Assembly: GCA_964630925.1 (NCBI GenBank)
Contig: CAZVZK010000073.1
Span: forward strand, 1 to 51,579
Reading direction: 5' to 3'
Source of the DNA: RGDT01 sp964630925
GTDB taxonomy: Bacteria; Planctomycetota; Planctomycetia; Gemmatales; Gemmataceae
Length of the DNA stretch: 51,579 bases
Of the stretch, positions 8,736 to 16,924 are shown piece by piece; the stretch's first letter is position 1; each line of letters begins with the position of its first letter. A model generated the notes under the pieces. It worked only from the letters and a program-made list of their open reading frames with translations, did no database searches and was not told the DNA's origin. The translations under genes were made by a program, and so were the position numbers.

Positions 8736-9494
8736 CTACCCGCCGCCCTGTGCCGCCCGGAACGTCCGCCAAACGCCGTCGTCGCCGCGGATCTCGTTGG
8801 GCACGAACAGCGGCTTGTACTCCATCGACTGGCACCCGGCGACGTAGTACCCGAGGTAGACGTACGGCAGCCCGCGCCGCCGCGCCTCCGCGATCATGCG
8901 CAGGACGTTCCACGTCCCCAGGCCGCGCCGGGCCAGCTCCGGCTCCCAGAAGAAGTAGATCGCCGACAGCCCCGCGGCCGCCGCGTCCCCGCCCGGGATC
9001 GGGTCCGGCAGGTGATCGACATACCCCACGCCGACGAGCCGGCCCTCGTGGTAGTAGCACCACTCCTCGACGGGGAACGGCTGGACGACGAACGAGTCGG
9101 CGTAGCCGTCGGCGTCCTTGGGCGCCTGCTCGCGCCAGCCCTTGTTCCCGCCCTGGTACTCGTGGAACCGGTCATACAGGTCGAGCTTCTCGCGCGTCAC
9201 CGCCGGGGTGCCGATGCGCAGCTCGACCTCCCCCTCGTTCTGCCGCCGGTTGCGCCGCTGGCTGCGTGTCGGCGTGAAGTCGTTGACGCGCACGCGCAGG
9301 GCGCGGCAGGAGGTGCAGGCGCGGCAGGCGGGACGGAACAGCATCAGCCCGAAGCGCCTCCACCCCTCCAGCATGAGCCGCAGGTACTCGCCACGCGACA
9401 GCTCGGCGACGGCCTCGTACTCCATGCTCGCCTGCTCCCACGCGAGGTAGGCGCAGGGGCCGGGCGGCATCGTGTAGCGGAAGAGCGACTTCAT
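8736..9494 (-). CDS. bpt: Leucyl/arginyl-tRNA--protein transferase (Bpt/Ate family)
   Basis: A 252-residue member of the bacterial Bpt/eukaryotic Ate1 family. These enzymes attach Leu (or Arg) from a charged tRNA to N-terminal Asp/Glu of proteins and so feed the N-degron pathway. The family's cysteine cluster is visible as CRACTSC (C57, C60, C63). The GNAT-like C-terminal half is present with SAIYFFWEPELARRGLGTW and YVYLGYYVAGCQSMEYKPLF. Length matches Bpt (about 235-250). No Shine-Dalgarno is visible before ATG 9494; the upstream DNA is the GATGAGG repeat tract. Leu rather than Arg transfer is a family-based inference. Confidence 0.9.
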   Translation of the reverse strand: MKSLFRYTMPPGPCAYLAWEQASMEYEAVAELSRGEYLRLMLEGWRRFGLMLFRPACRACTSCRALRVRVNDFTPTRSQRRNRRQNEGEVELRIGTPAVTREKLDLYDRFHEYQGGNKGWREQAPKDADGYADSFVVQPFPVEEWCYYHEGRLVGVGYVDHLPDPIPGGDAAAAGLSAIYFFWEPELARRGLGTWNVLRMIAEARRRGLPYVYLGYYVAGCQSMEYKPLFVPNEIRGDDGVWRTFRAAQGGG

Positions 9495-9498
9495 TTTA

Positions 9499-9597
9499 AG
9501 GGATGAGGGATGAAGGATGAGGGATGAAAAGGATGCGGGTAGTGCGGGTGACTGATAGGATTTTCATTTCATCCCTCATCCCTCATCCCTCATCCCT
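9499..9597. repeat. GGATGA repeats in inverted orientation
   Basis: Reiterated GGGATGA units at 9499-9530 face their reverse complement (CATCCCT units) at 9561-9597, giving a potential long hairpin. The last codons and stop of the dehydrogenase gene lie in the right arm, and the left arm abuts the start codon of the bpt gene. Confidence 0.8.
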
Positions 9598-10368
9598 CCT
9601 CAAACGCCCGGCCCGCTTCATCAGTTGGCCGGCCATCCAGTCGCCGATGGGCCGCGGCAGGACGCGCATCAGCCACAACTGCCACGACATCAGACGCGGG
9701 AACGAGACGAACGCCTCGCGGCGGCGGATCGCCGTCAGGATGCGCGCCGCGGCCTGCTCCACCGGCATCAGCAGCGCCTCCGGCACGCCGATCTTCGCCG
9801 TCATCGGCGTGCGGATCCAGCCGGGGCAGACCGTCGTGACGGCGACGCCCTCGGCACGCAGCTCCACGCGGAGGGAGTCGCACAGGGCGTTGCACCCCGC
9901 CTTGCTGGCGCTGTATGCCGCCATCAGCGGCATCCCCCGGTACGACGCCAGGCTCGACAGCACCACCAGATGGCCGCTCCGCCGCGCCCGCATGCCCCCC
10001 AGGACCGCGTCGATGGAGTTGACCACGCCCATGAGGTTGACGTTGAGGATGGCGTTGACCTCCTCGGCCCGCCACGACGCCGCCGGCGTGGCGCGTCCCA
10101 CCCCCGCCGACGCCACCAGGATGTCCGTCGGCCCGAGGCGCTTCTCCAGGCCGGCCACGGCGGCGCGCAGCGCCGCGACGTCGGTCACGTCGGCCACGGC
10201 CCCCGCGAACGCCCCGCCCAGCTCGCCGGCCAGGGACTCAAGCGAGGGCACCGACAGATCGACGCCGGCGACGCGCGCGCCCTCAGCCACGAGCAGCCGG
10301 GCGAGCTGCCGGCCGATGCCGCTGCCCGCCCCGGTGATGAGCGCCGTCTTGCCGCGGAGATCCCCCAT
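9583..10368 (-). CDS. Short-chain dehydrogenase/reductase (SDR)
   Basis: A 261-residue classical SDR from ATG 10368. It has the cofactor motif GAGSGIGR (residues about 13-20), a D37-containing segment (VAGVDLS) that suggests NAD(H) or ambiguous cofactor preference, the structural motif ASAGVG in place of NNAG, the catalytic Ser in VLSSLASY, and YSASK with the catalytic Tyr/Lys. The C-terminus has a hydrophobic, arginine-rich tail (SWQLWLMRVLPRPIGDWMAG) that may bind membrane, as in lipid- or retinol-type SDRs. The longest frame extends upstream to 10542, but the residues before MGDLRGKTALITGAG do not match the family. Substrate unknown. Confidence 0.88.
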   Translation of the reverse strand: MGDLRGKTALITGAGSGIGRQLARLLVAEGARVAGVDLSVPSLESLAGELGGAFAGAVADVTDVAALRAAVAGLEKRLGPTDILVASAGVGRATPAASWRAEEVNAILNVNLMGVVNSIDAVLGGMRARRSGHLVVLSSLASYRGMPLMAAYSASKAGCNALCDSLRVELRAEGVAVTTVCPGWIRTPMTAKIGVPEALLMPVEQAAARILTAIRRREAFVSFPRLMSWQLWLMRVLPRPIGDWMAGQLMKRAGRLRRDEG

Positions 10369-10453
10369 GAGGCCATTGCACGGGATCGCCCCGCCGCCGT
10401 CAAGCCCGCGCCGTAGGATGGGCGCATACCTCACCCCCACCACCGAGACGGCC

Positions 10454-11182
10454 ATGCCCCCCGCGTACCTCGACCTCCTCCGCAAGTACGACACCCCCAC
10501 GGTCTGCAACGTCGTGGAGCTGTTCAACATCCACCCGCGCACCGCCGGCTACATGGACGCCCGCATCCAGGCGTGCTACCCGAAGCTGCCGCCGATGGTC
10601 GGGTACGCCTGCACCGCCACCTTCCGCTCGGCCTCGCCGCCGAAGGCCGGCAACGTCTACGGCTCGCTGGACAAGCAGCTCGAGGCGTTCGCCGCCCTGC
10701 CCGGGCCGCCCGTGGTCGTCTTCCAGGACATCGACAGCCCCGTGGCCGCCGCCACCTTCGGCGAGATCATGTGTACCACCTACAAGGCGTTCGGCGCCGT
10801 GGGATTGGTCACCTCCGGCGCGGGGCGCGACCTCGATCAGGTCGAGGCACTGGCCTTCCCGTGCTTCACGTCGGGCACCATCTGCGCCCACGGCTACTGC
10901 CACATCCCGAGCATCGGCGTGACGGTCCACGTCGGCGGCGTGACGGTCCACAACGGCGACCTGCTGCACGGCGACCGCAACGGCGTCACCACGATCCCCG
11001 TCGAGATCGCCGCCGAGGTGGCCGACGCCTGCGCCGAGTTCATGGCCGCCGAGTCGGTGATCCTGGGGTACCTGAAGGGCACGTCACTGACGCCACGCGG
11101 CTTCGCCGAGGCGCGTGAGGAGTGCAAGCGCCGCGTCGGCGTGATCGAGAAGCGCGTGCGGCGTCACGGCGCCGAGAAGTAA
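10454..11182 (+). CDS. RraA/HMG-aldolase family protein
   Basis: A 242-residue protein of the RraA-like superfamily (4-hydroxy-4-methyl-2-oxoglutarate aldolase / RraA, formerly misannotated as dimethylmenaquinone methyltransferase). Diagnostic motifs are TSGAGRDLDQVEAL (the Arg-Asp pair binding substrate and metal) and GDLLHGDRNGVTTIP. Family aldolases cleave HMG or oxaloacetate-like acids with a divalent metal; the actual substrate here is unknown. ATG 10454 fits the family N-terminus, while an in-frame ATG at 10418 adds 12 residues. Its 3' end overlaps the convergent PepSY gene by 19 nt. Confidence 0.85.
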   Translation: MPPAYLDLLRKYDTPTVCNVVELFNIHPRTAGYMDARIQACYPKLPPMVGYACTATFRSASPPKAGNVYGSLDKQLEAFAALPGPPVVVFQDIDSPVAAATFGEIMCTTYKAFGAVGLVTSGAGRDLDQVEALAFPCFTSGTICAHGYCHIPSIGVTVHVGGVTVHNGDLLHGDRNGVTTIPVEIAAEVADACAEFMAAESVILGYLKGTSLTPRGFAEAREECKRRVGVIEKRVRRHGAEK

Positions 11183-11760
11183 TACGCCGCGATCCACGCG
11201 ATCGTGCCCAGCACGATCACGGCCACGCCCCACTTGCCGCGCCCCTTGAGCGACGACCACAGCACCAGGCCCGTCGCGCACACGACCAGCAGCACGACAC
11301 ACGAGGCGTCGATGGCCAGCGACCACAGGAAGCCCGTGTTCTTGCCCTTGTGCAGGTCGGTGAACAGGCCCATCACCCCGCTCGACTTGTGACGCAGCTC
11401 GGCCTTGCCGTCCTCGCGTTTGATCGTCGCGGTCATCGAGCGGCCCGCGCCGGAGAAGCCGACCTCGACCTCGTCCTCCGGCTCGTCGTTGAACAGCGTC
11501 GCCGCCCCCACCGCCCCGTGCTTCGCCCGCAGCAGCTCCACCACCGCCAGCCTGTCCACCGGCTTCACGAGCAGCGCCGGCGGCAGCGTCGCCTCCGTCT
11601 CCCACTCGCGCGGCGCGTTCAGGCCGAACCAGTCCTCGTGGTTGAGCAGGAAGCCCGTCACCGCGAAGAACAGGATCAGCGCCAGCCCGAACAGCGTGAC
11701 GTACAGGTGCACCAGCCGGCTCCACTTCAGGAGCCAGCGGTAGCCAGGCGAGGTGCTCAC
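11164..11760 (-). CDS. PepSY-associated transmembrane helix protein
   Basis: A 198-residue integral membrane protein. It has a TM helix at about residues 16-42 with the PepSY-TM signature (LVHLYVTLFGLALILFFAVT, then GFLLNH), a periplasmic PepSY-like region (about 60-140, ending LFTDLHKGKNTGFLW), and two further TM helices (about 143-168 and 173-195). This family occurs with flavin-dependent transmembrane redox systems. Start GTG 11760 overlaps the TGA stop of the ApbE-DUF2271 gene in the sequence GTGA, which implies translational coupling. Co-function in extracytoplasmic electron transfer is an inference from this coupling. Confidence 0.85.
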   Translation of the reverse strand: MSTSPGYRWLLKWSRLVHLYVTLFGLALILFFAVTGFLLNHEDWFGLNAPREWETEATLPPALLVKPVDRLAVVELLRAKHGAVGAATLFNDEPEDEVEVGFSGAGRSMTATIKREDGKAELRHKSSGVMGLFTDLHKGKNTGFLWSLAIDASCVVLLVVCATGLVLWSSLKGRGKWGVAVIVLGTIAWIAAYYFSAP

Positions 11761-13232
11761 TTCTTCTTCCCGTAGGTGACCACGGTGTCGCCGGCCTCGG
11801 CGTTCTTCTCCAGGGTGAGCGTCGCCCCCTCCGCCCCGCACTCGATCTTGCCCGTCTGGAAGACGTGCTTGCCGTGCTCGCGGTGGACCTCCACCTTGAC
11901 CGTGTACGTGCCGCGCGGCACGGACTGCTTCCTGTCGTCCTTGCCGTCCCAGACGATCTCGTACTTCCCCGGCCCGCGCGTGGCCCGCGTCACCGCCTTG
12001 ACCAGCGCCCTGTCGCCGCCCCCCACCTTCCACCAGCCGGACATCGTCGGCAGCCACTTCGGGCTGTTGCCCCACACCGTCACCGTCCGCACCGGCTTGC
12101 CGTCCGCCCCCTCGATCCAGATGGCCACGTACGGCCGCCGCGCCTTCCGACCCGTCGTCGGCTTCAGCAGCTCCAGGGCGAATGCCACCTGGAACCCCTC
12201 CGGCCAGCCGTCCGCCTTCGCCCCCTTGGCCGGCAGCTCGTCGGCCACCGGCTCCAGCGCGCAGAAGCCGTCACTCCTGATCTGCTCGCCCGATGGCGTG
12301 ACCAGCAGGCACTCGACGCCCGGCAGCGAGCGCACCAGACGCAGCCCCTCCGCCGGCTTGAGGATGCACAGGAGCGTGGCGAGCCCGTTGGCCGTCGTCG
12401 CGTCCGCCGCCGTGACCGTCGCCGAGGCCACGCCGTCGGCGGGCCGCCCCGTGCGCGGGTCGATGAGGTGCGAGTGCCGCCGGCCGGCCACGTCGTGATA
12501 ACGCTGGTAGCCGCCGCTCGTCGCCGCGGCCCCGTCGCCCAGCCACAGCGCCGCCAGGGGCGGGGCGTTGTCGGCGGGGGACGCCGGGTCCTGCACGCCG
12601 ACGACGCAGCCGCCCCACCCGCACAGGTCGCCGCCGAGGTTGACGAGCAACGCGGGCAGCCCCAGAGGACGCACGGCGTCGGCGGCCTTCTGGAGGATGT
12701 ACCCCTTCGCGGCCGAGTTCAGGTCGAGGGGGGCCGAGCCGAGGCGTGTGGCGATGTCGCCGTCCAGGTGCCAGGCCGGCCGCACCGCCTCGCGGGTGGC
12801 CTCGCGCAACGCCGTGACGTCGGGCCCCTCCCCCGACCGGGCCGCCTCGGCCCACAGGCGTGAGAGCGCCGCCGTCGCCGGGCTGCACGCCCCGCCCGAC
12901 AGGGTGCGGAGGCGGCCGTACTCCGCCATCACCGCCCGCAAGTCGTCCGAGACGCGCACCGGCCCGGATGAGGCGGCGAAGCGAGACAGCTCGCTCTCGG
13001 GATCGTGGACGCTGAAGACGGCCCGCAGGCGCTCGATCTCGCCAAGGGCGGCGTCTTCGGCCCGCAGCGCCACGTCCAGCGAGGGGGCCGCGCCGGTGAT
13101 GTCCAGCGAGGTGCCCAGGATGTGGTCGTGGCGGAAGGAGAACGGCACGGAGGCCGGCGCGGGCGCGGCGGCGCAGGCCGCGACGGCGCCCAGGCCGGCC
13201 GTGAGGAGGTCGCGTCGGGTCGGCTGCGGCAT
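11757..13232 (-). CDS. apbE: FAD:protein FMN transferase (ApbE) fused to DUF2271
   Basis: A 491-residue exported protein. The N-terminus has a twin-arginine-like leader (PTRRDLLTAGLGAVAACA). Residues about 40-335 form the ApbE domain: LDLNSAAKGYILQKA holds the family's key Gly/Lys region, and the SGGYQRYHDV ... HSHLIDPRTGRP stretch is the classic metal/FAD-binding segment. ApbE transfers FMN from FAD onto Thr/Ser of exported redox proteins, using Mg2+. Residues about 345-491 form a DUF2271 domain (FALELLKPTTGRKARRPYVA and VWDGKDDRKQSVPRGTYTVK). The fusion plus the coupled PepSY membrane protein suggests a cell-envelope flavin electron-transfer unit. Start ATG 13232 lacks a clear ribosome binding site. 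Confidence 0.9.
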   Translation of the reverse strand: MPQPTRRDLLTAGLGAVAACAAAPAPASVPFSFRHDHILGTSLDITGAAPSLDVALRAEDAALGEIERLRAVFSVHDPESELSRFAASSGPVRVSDDLRAVMAEYGRLRTLSGGACSPATAALSRLWAEAARSGEGPDVTALREATREAVRPAWHLDGDIATRLGSAPLDLNSAAKGYILQKAADAVRPLGLPALLVNLGGDLCGWGGCVVGVQDPASPADNAPPLAALWLGDGAAATSGGYQRYHDVAGRRHSHLIDPRTGRPADGVASATVTAADATTANGLATLLCILKPAEGLRLVRSLPGVECLLVTPSGEQIRSDGFCALEPVADELPAKGAKADGWPEGFQVAFALELLKPTTGRKARRPYVAIWIEGADGKPVRTVTVWGNSPKWLPTMSGWWKVGGGDRALVKAVTRATRGPGKYEIVWDGKDDRKQSVPRGTYTVKVEVHREHGKHVFQTGKIECGAEGATLTLEKNAEAGDTVVTYGKKK

Positions 13233-13312
13233 GGGGGGCTCTCGGGCCGGTGGATTCTCGGGTGATGAGAATATACCGGGACGGCGATGAGAGCTCCATG
13301 AAAGGCCGCCGG

Positions 13313-14614
13313 TCAGCCGCGCCGCGGGCCGAGGCGGCGCTTCAGGCCGCTGAGGCGACGCGAGGCCGCCGAACGCGTGTCCACGGGCGGCGGCGTCGGC
13401 GGGCGGGACGGGGGCGCCGGCGTCTGCTGGGCCGCCTCTTGCTCCTGCTCGCGCGACATGGCGTTGAGCAGGAACACCACGATGCCGGCCACCGCGAGGC
13501 CCACCAGGCCCGGCAGCGCGATGTCCGGGAGCGGGGCGAACCGCAGCCCCACGCCGGCGGCGATGGCCACGCCCATCCACATCAGGCCCGTGGCCACCGG
13601 GAAGCCGCCCTGCACGGGCGCGGCGGGGGCCGGCGCGGCGGGGGCCGGCGTCGGGGCCGCCTCGGGGGCCGGCGCCGGCGGCTCCTCGATCATCGTGAAG
13701 TCGGCCTCGCTGTACGGCGCGGCGGGCACGCGGCGCGACGGCGGCTTGGCCACCCGCCGCTTGCCACTCTGTTCGGAAAGCCGCGATGGGGTGACGGGCG
13801 CCGTCGGACGGGCCGGCTCGGGGGCGGTCCGCGCCGCCTCGGCCAGCACCTCCACGGCGGGGCGGCGGCCCGACGCCGGCCTCGCGCCCGACGCCAGATC
13901 CAGCGCCGCCACCAGCGACAGGTACGCCCGCGGCGCCGGCGACTCGGGGCCCTCCTGCACGGCGATCCGCCCCGACAGGGCGGCCTGCGTCACGGCGTCG
14001 TCGAACGGGATGACCTCGGGGAGGATGCGCGTGCCCAGCCGGCCCCGCAGCTCGCGCTCCCAGCGCCCGCCCACGTCGTCGCCCTCGGCCAGCGTCAGCA
14101 CCACGCCGCGCAGCCGGATCGAGTGTTCGGCGGTCTTCGACCGCTGTCCCAGCTCCAGCAGGGCCGGCAGCGTCCGGTGCGCCAGGGCCTCCGCCCGCAT
14201 CACCACGATGAACTCGTCGCAGGCGGCGAGCAGCTGGTTCGGGTTGGCCCCGAGGAACGGCGGGGTATCGACCACGAGGCAGGTGTACTGTGTGCGGAAC
14301 GCGGCGGCCTCGGGCAGTGCCAGCAGCCGGCCCAGATCCGCGTCCGGGCAGCCGCCGTCCTCGTAGGGGCTCAGCACGTCCAGGCCGGGCACGACGTCGG
14401 GCACCAGGACGCCGGGCAGGTCGATGCCGGCCTCGCGCAGGGGCCGCCGTCCGGGGTGGTCGGCCAGGGCGAGCGCCGCGGAGATGTTCGAGAGGGGGTC
14501 CGCCTCGATGAGGAGGACGCGCCCGCCGCCCAGGGCCGCGCCGGCGGCCAGGTTGATGGAGGCGGTCGTCTTGCCCACCCCGCCCTTCTGGCTCGCCACC
14601 AGCAACTTGCGCAC
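13313..14614 (-). CDS. ParA/MinD-like ATPase with C-terminal membrane segment
   Basis: A 433-residue protein. Residues 1-250 are a ParA/Soj-type P-loop ATPase with the deviant Walker A KGGVGKTT (10-17, signature Lys10), Walker A' region LLIEADPLSNISAAL and Walker B CLVVDTPPF. A Pro/Ala-rich linker follows (about 255-345). Two hydrophobic helices (about 350-368 and 375-397: FPVATGLMWMGVAIAAGVGL, then IALPGLVGLAVAGIVVFLL) come next, and an Arg-rich tail ends the protein. ParA proteins are normally soluble and dynamic, so a membrane-anchored form is unusual. No parB-like gene is nearby. GTG 14614 is preceded by GAGGGG 7-8 nt upstream. A role in positioning a membrane-associated cargo is only inferred. 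Confidence 0.85.
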   Translation of the reverse strand: MRKLLVASQKGGVGKTTASINLAAGAALGGGRVLLIEADPLSNISAALALADHPGRRPLREAGIDLPGVLVPDVVPGLDVLSPYEDGGCPDADLGRLLALPEAAAFRTQYTCLVVDTPPFLGANPNQLLAACDEFIVVMRAEALAHRTLPALLELGQRSKTAEHSIRLRGVVLTLAEGDDVGGRWERELRGRLGTRILPEVIPFDDAVTQAALSGRIAVQEGPESPAPRAYLSLVAALDLASGARPASGRRPAVEVLAEAARTAPEPARPTAPVTPSRLSEQSGKRRVAKPPSRRVPAAPYSEADFTMIEEPPAPAPEAAPTPAPAAPAPAAPVQGGFPVATGLMWMGVAIAAGVGLRFAPLPDIALPGLVGLAVAGIVVFLLNAMSREQEQEAAQQTPAPPSRPPTPPPVDTRSAASRRLSGLKRRLGPRRG

Positions 14615-14761
14615 GTCGGTCCCCTCTTGGCCGTCGGGGCGGGCACTACCCCAGCTAACCCTAGCACACGGGCGGGGCGGGTGTGGCCCGCGCTGGAAAT
14701 TCCGCCGCGGCGTGTCCGATCGGCCTTCGCCGTGCGTTGGAGGGGATGAGGAGGCGTCACC

Positions 14762-14790
14762 TGGACGCCCGCCCGCCCGTTGGGTACAGT
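14762..14790 (+). promoter_or_regulatory. Candidate sigma70-type promoter of the kinase-DUF4384 gene
   Basis: TGGACG (14762-14767), 17-nt spacer, TACAGT (14785-14790), ending 35 nt before ATG 14826. Four of six bases match in each box. Confidence 0.35.
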
Positions 14791-14825
14791 TCACCTCGTC
14801 ATCCCGTCGGAGCCGTGGAGGCAAC

Positions 14826-16901
14826 ATGCTGGACCTCACGATGCCCCACTCCCGGGCCCTCCTCTCCGCGCCGGCCCCGGAGCTGATGGCGCGTCTCGGC
14901 CACGACCTCGCCCAGATCACCCCCCTCCCCCCCCCCGAACGCATCGACGCCCTCCTCCGCGACCAGCAGTCGCGGTGGGAGCGCGGCGAGTGCGTCGGGG
15001 CCGAGCTGTACCGCCTCGCCGCCCCCCAGGCCGTCGGCGACGACGACACCCTGCTGTACCTCATCTCGGGCGAATTGCGGCTGCGCGGCGCCGCCGGCGA
15101 GCGACTCGACGCCAGGGAGTACCAGAGCCGCTTCCCCCAGCTCGGCGACACCATCGCACGCCAGATCGAGGTCGAGACCGCCCTGCTGTCCACCGAGCAG
15201 GCCGGCGCCCTGTCCGCCTACTCGACCCTCACCCTCGTCTCCCAGGCCCCGCGTGTCACCCCCGAGCTGGCCGGCGTCCCCGGCTACGAGGTCCTCGGGG
15301 AGCTGGGACGAGGCGGCATGGGCGTCGTGTTCAAGGCCCGCGACATCAACCTCGACCGCCTCGTTGCCCTCAAGATGATCCTCCCCGGCAAGGGGCAGGC
15401 GCAGGCCACGCGCGAACGCTTCAGGCGCGAGGCCGTCCACATCGCCCAGCTCAAGCACGCCAACATCGTCCCGGTCTACGGCTACGGCGAGCACGAGGGC
15501 AACATCTACTTCGCGCTGGAGTACATCAGCGGCGGCTCGCTGCACCAGAAGCTCCAGAAGGGCGACGGCAAGCCCTGGGCCTTCCCCGACGCCGCCCGCC
15601 TCGTCGCCACCCTCGCCGGCGCCGTCGCCTACGCCCACGACCGCAAGATCATCCACCGCGACCTGAAGCCGGCCAACATCCTCCTCGACGAGGGCGGACA
15701 GCCGCACGTCACCGACTTCGGGCTGGCCCGCCAGGTCGAGTCGCACGGCAACACCCTCGACGGCGCCGTCGTCGGCACGCCGGCCTACATGGCCCCCGAG
15801 CAGGCCAACGGCAAGACCGAGTGCATCGGCCCCGCCGCCGACATCTTCGGCCTCGGCGCCATCCTGTACCAGCTCCTCACCGGACGCCCGCCCTACCAGG
15901 GCGTGGACGTGCGCACGACGCTCAAGCAGGCCGAGCAGGGCCGCGTCGTGCCGGTGCGCGAGGCCAACCCCAAGGTGCCGCGTTCGCTGGCCCGGATCGT
16001 GGACCGCGCCCTCGCCCACGAGCCGAAGGACCGCTTCCAGACCGCCCATGACCTGCAGAAGGCGCTGGAGGGCTACCTCGTCCCTTCGTCCGGCTGGCTC
16101 ATCGGCCTCGCCGCCGCCTCCGTGGTCCTCATCACCGGCAGCGTGGGCCTGGCCGTGGCCGACCCCTGGCAGACCTTTCAGAAGGGCGCCATCGTCAAGC
16201 CGAACCCGGACACGAGCCCCGAGCCGGATCCGCCCAAGGTGCCTCTCAACGGGGACTTCAAACTCACCGTCTACTCCAAGACCGACAAGAACCGCCAGGG
16301 CCGCGTGCTGAGCGACGCCAGCATCCTGCCGCTGCGCTCCGGCGAATTGATCCAGTTCCACGCCGAGCTGAACCGCCCCGCTCACGTTTACGTTCTGTGG
16401 ATCGAGGGGTCCACCGGCGACATCGACCCCTTCTACCCGTGGGACCGCCACGACCCCGACGCGCTGAAGAAGGAGGCCCCGCCGGTGCCCAAGACGGCCC
16501 GCGTGCGCATGCCCCCCCAACTGGACCACGGCTTCCCGATGCAGGGCGACAGCGGGCTGGAGACCGTCATCCTGATGGCCCGTGAGACGCCGCTGCCCCC
16601 CAACGTCCACCTCGGCGAGGTGCTCGGCCCCATCCCCAAGGCGCCCCTGAACGAGCCGGGCGAGTTCGTGATGCGCGGCGTCAACCGCGTCGATCCCAAC
16701 GCCAAGGACGGCCCGACACGCGGCGCCAAAGAATTTGACATCGGCGACGGCCTGCGCGGCGTCGAGCTGCCGCCCTTCAACCGGATGCGTGGGGCCGGCA
16801 AGGACCCCGAGGCCATCGACGAGCCGGTCCTGCGTCTCATGCGCAAGGTGAGCAAGCACTTCGACGTGGTGCGTGCCGTGCGGTTCGCGTACAAGAAGTA
16901 A
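14826..16901 (+). CDS. Ser/Thr protein kinase with DUF4384 sensor-like domain
   Basis: A 691-residue kinase. Residues 1-150 are a helical N-terminal region of planctomycete kinases. The kinase domain is about 154-420: GRGGMGVVFKA loop at 161-171, K183 in VALKM, HRDLKPAN with D279, TDFGLAR at 296-302 and GTPAYMAPEQA, all intact. One TM helix (SGWLIGLAAASVVLITGSVG and on, about 422-448) separates it from a C-terminal DUF4384 domain (about 475-690). That domain contains FKLTVYSKTD, LIQFHAELNRPAHVYVLWI and FYPWDRHDPDAL. DUF4384 is known from kinase- and caspase-associated surface proteins; ligand unknown. GGAGG precedes ATG 14826. The next gene shares the DUF4384 module and is 23 nt away, so they form an operon. 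Confidence 0.93.
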   Translation: MLDLTMPHSRALLSAPAPELMARLGHDLAQITPLPPPERIDALLRDQQSRWERGECVGAELYRLAAPQAVGDDDTLLYLISGELRLRGAAGERLDAREYQSRFPQLGDTIARQIEVETALLSTEQAGALSAYSTLTLVSQAPRVTPELAGVPGYEVLGELGRGGMGVVFKARDINLDRLVALKMILPGKGQAQATRERFRREAVHIAQLKHANIVPVYGYGEHEGNIYFALEYISGGSLHQKLQKGDGKPWAFPDAARLVATLAGAVAYAHDRKIIHRDLKPANILLDEGGQPHVTDFGLARQVESHGNTLDGAVVGTPAYMAPEQANGKTECIGPAADIFGLGAILYQLLTGRPPYQGVDVRTTLKQAEQGRVVPVREANPKVPRSLARIVDRALAHEPKDRFQTAHDLQKALEGYLVPSSGWLIGLAAASVVLITGSVGLAVADPWQTFQKGAIVKPNPDTSPEPDPPKVPLNGDFKLTVYSKTDKNRQGRVLSDASILPLRSGELIQFHAELNRPAHVYVLWIEGSTGDIDPFYPWDRHDPDALKKEAPPVPKTARVRMPPQLDHGFPMQGDSGLETVILMARETPLPPNVHLGEVLGPIPKAPLNEPGEFVMRGVNRVDPNAKDGPTRGAKEFDIGDGLRGVELPPFNRMRGAGKDPEAIDEPVLRLMRKVSKHFDVVRAVRFAYKK

Positions 16902-16924
16902 CCGGCCCAGCCGCGAAGGTGGCC

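Noticed and set aside
6946..9063. 705-codon minus-strand frame opposite the deacetylase.
   Set aside because: Antisense shadow; the plus-strand deacetylase has a signal peptide and catalytic motifs.
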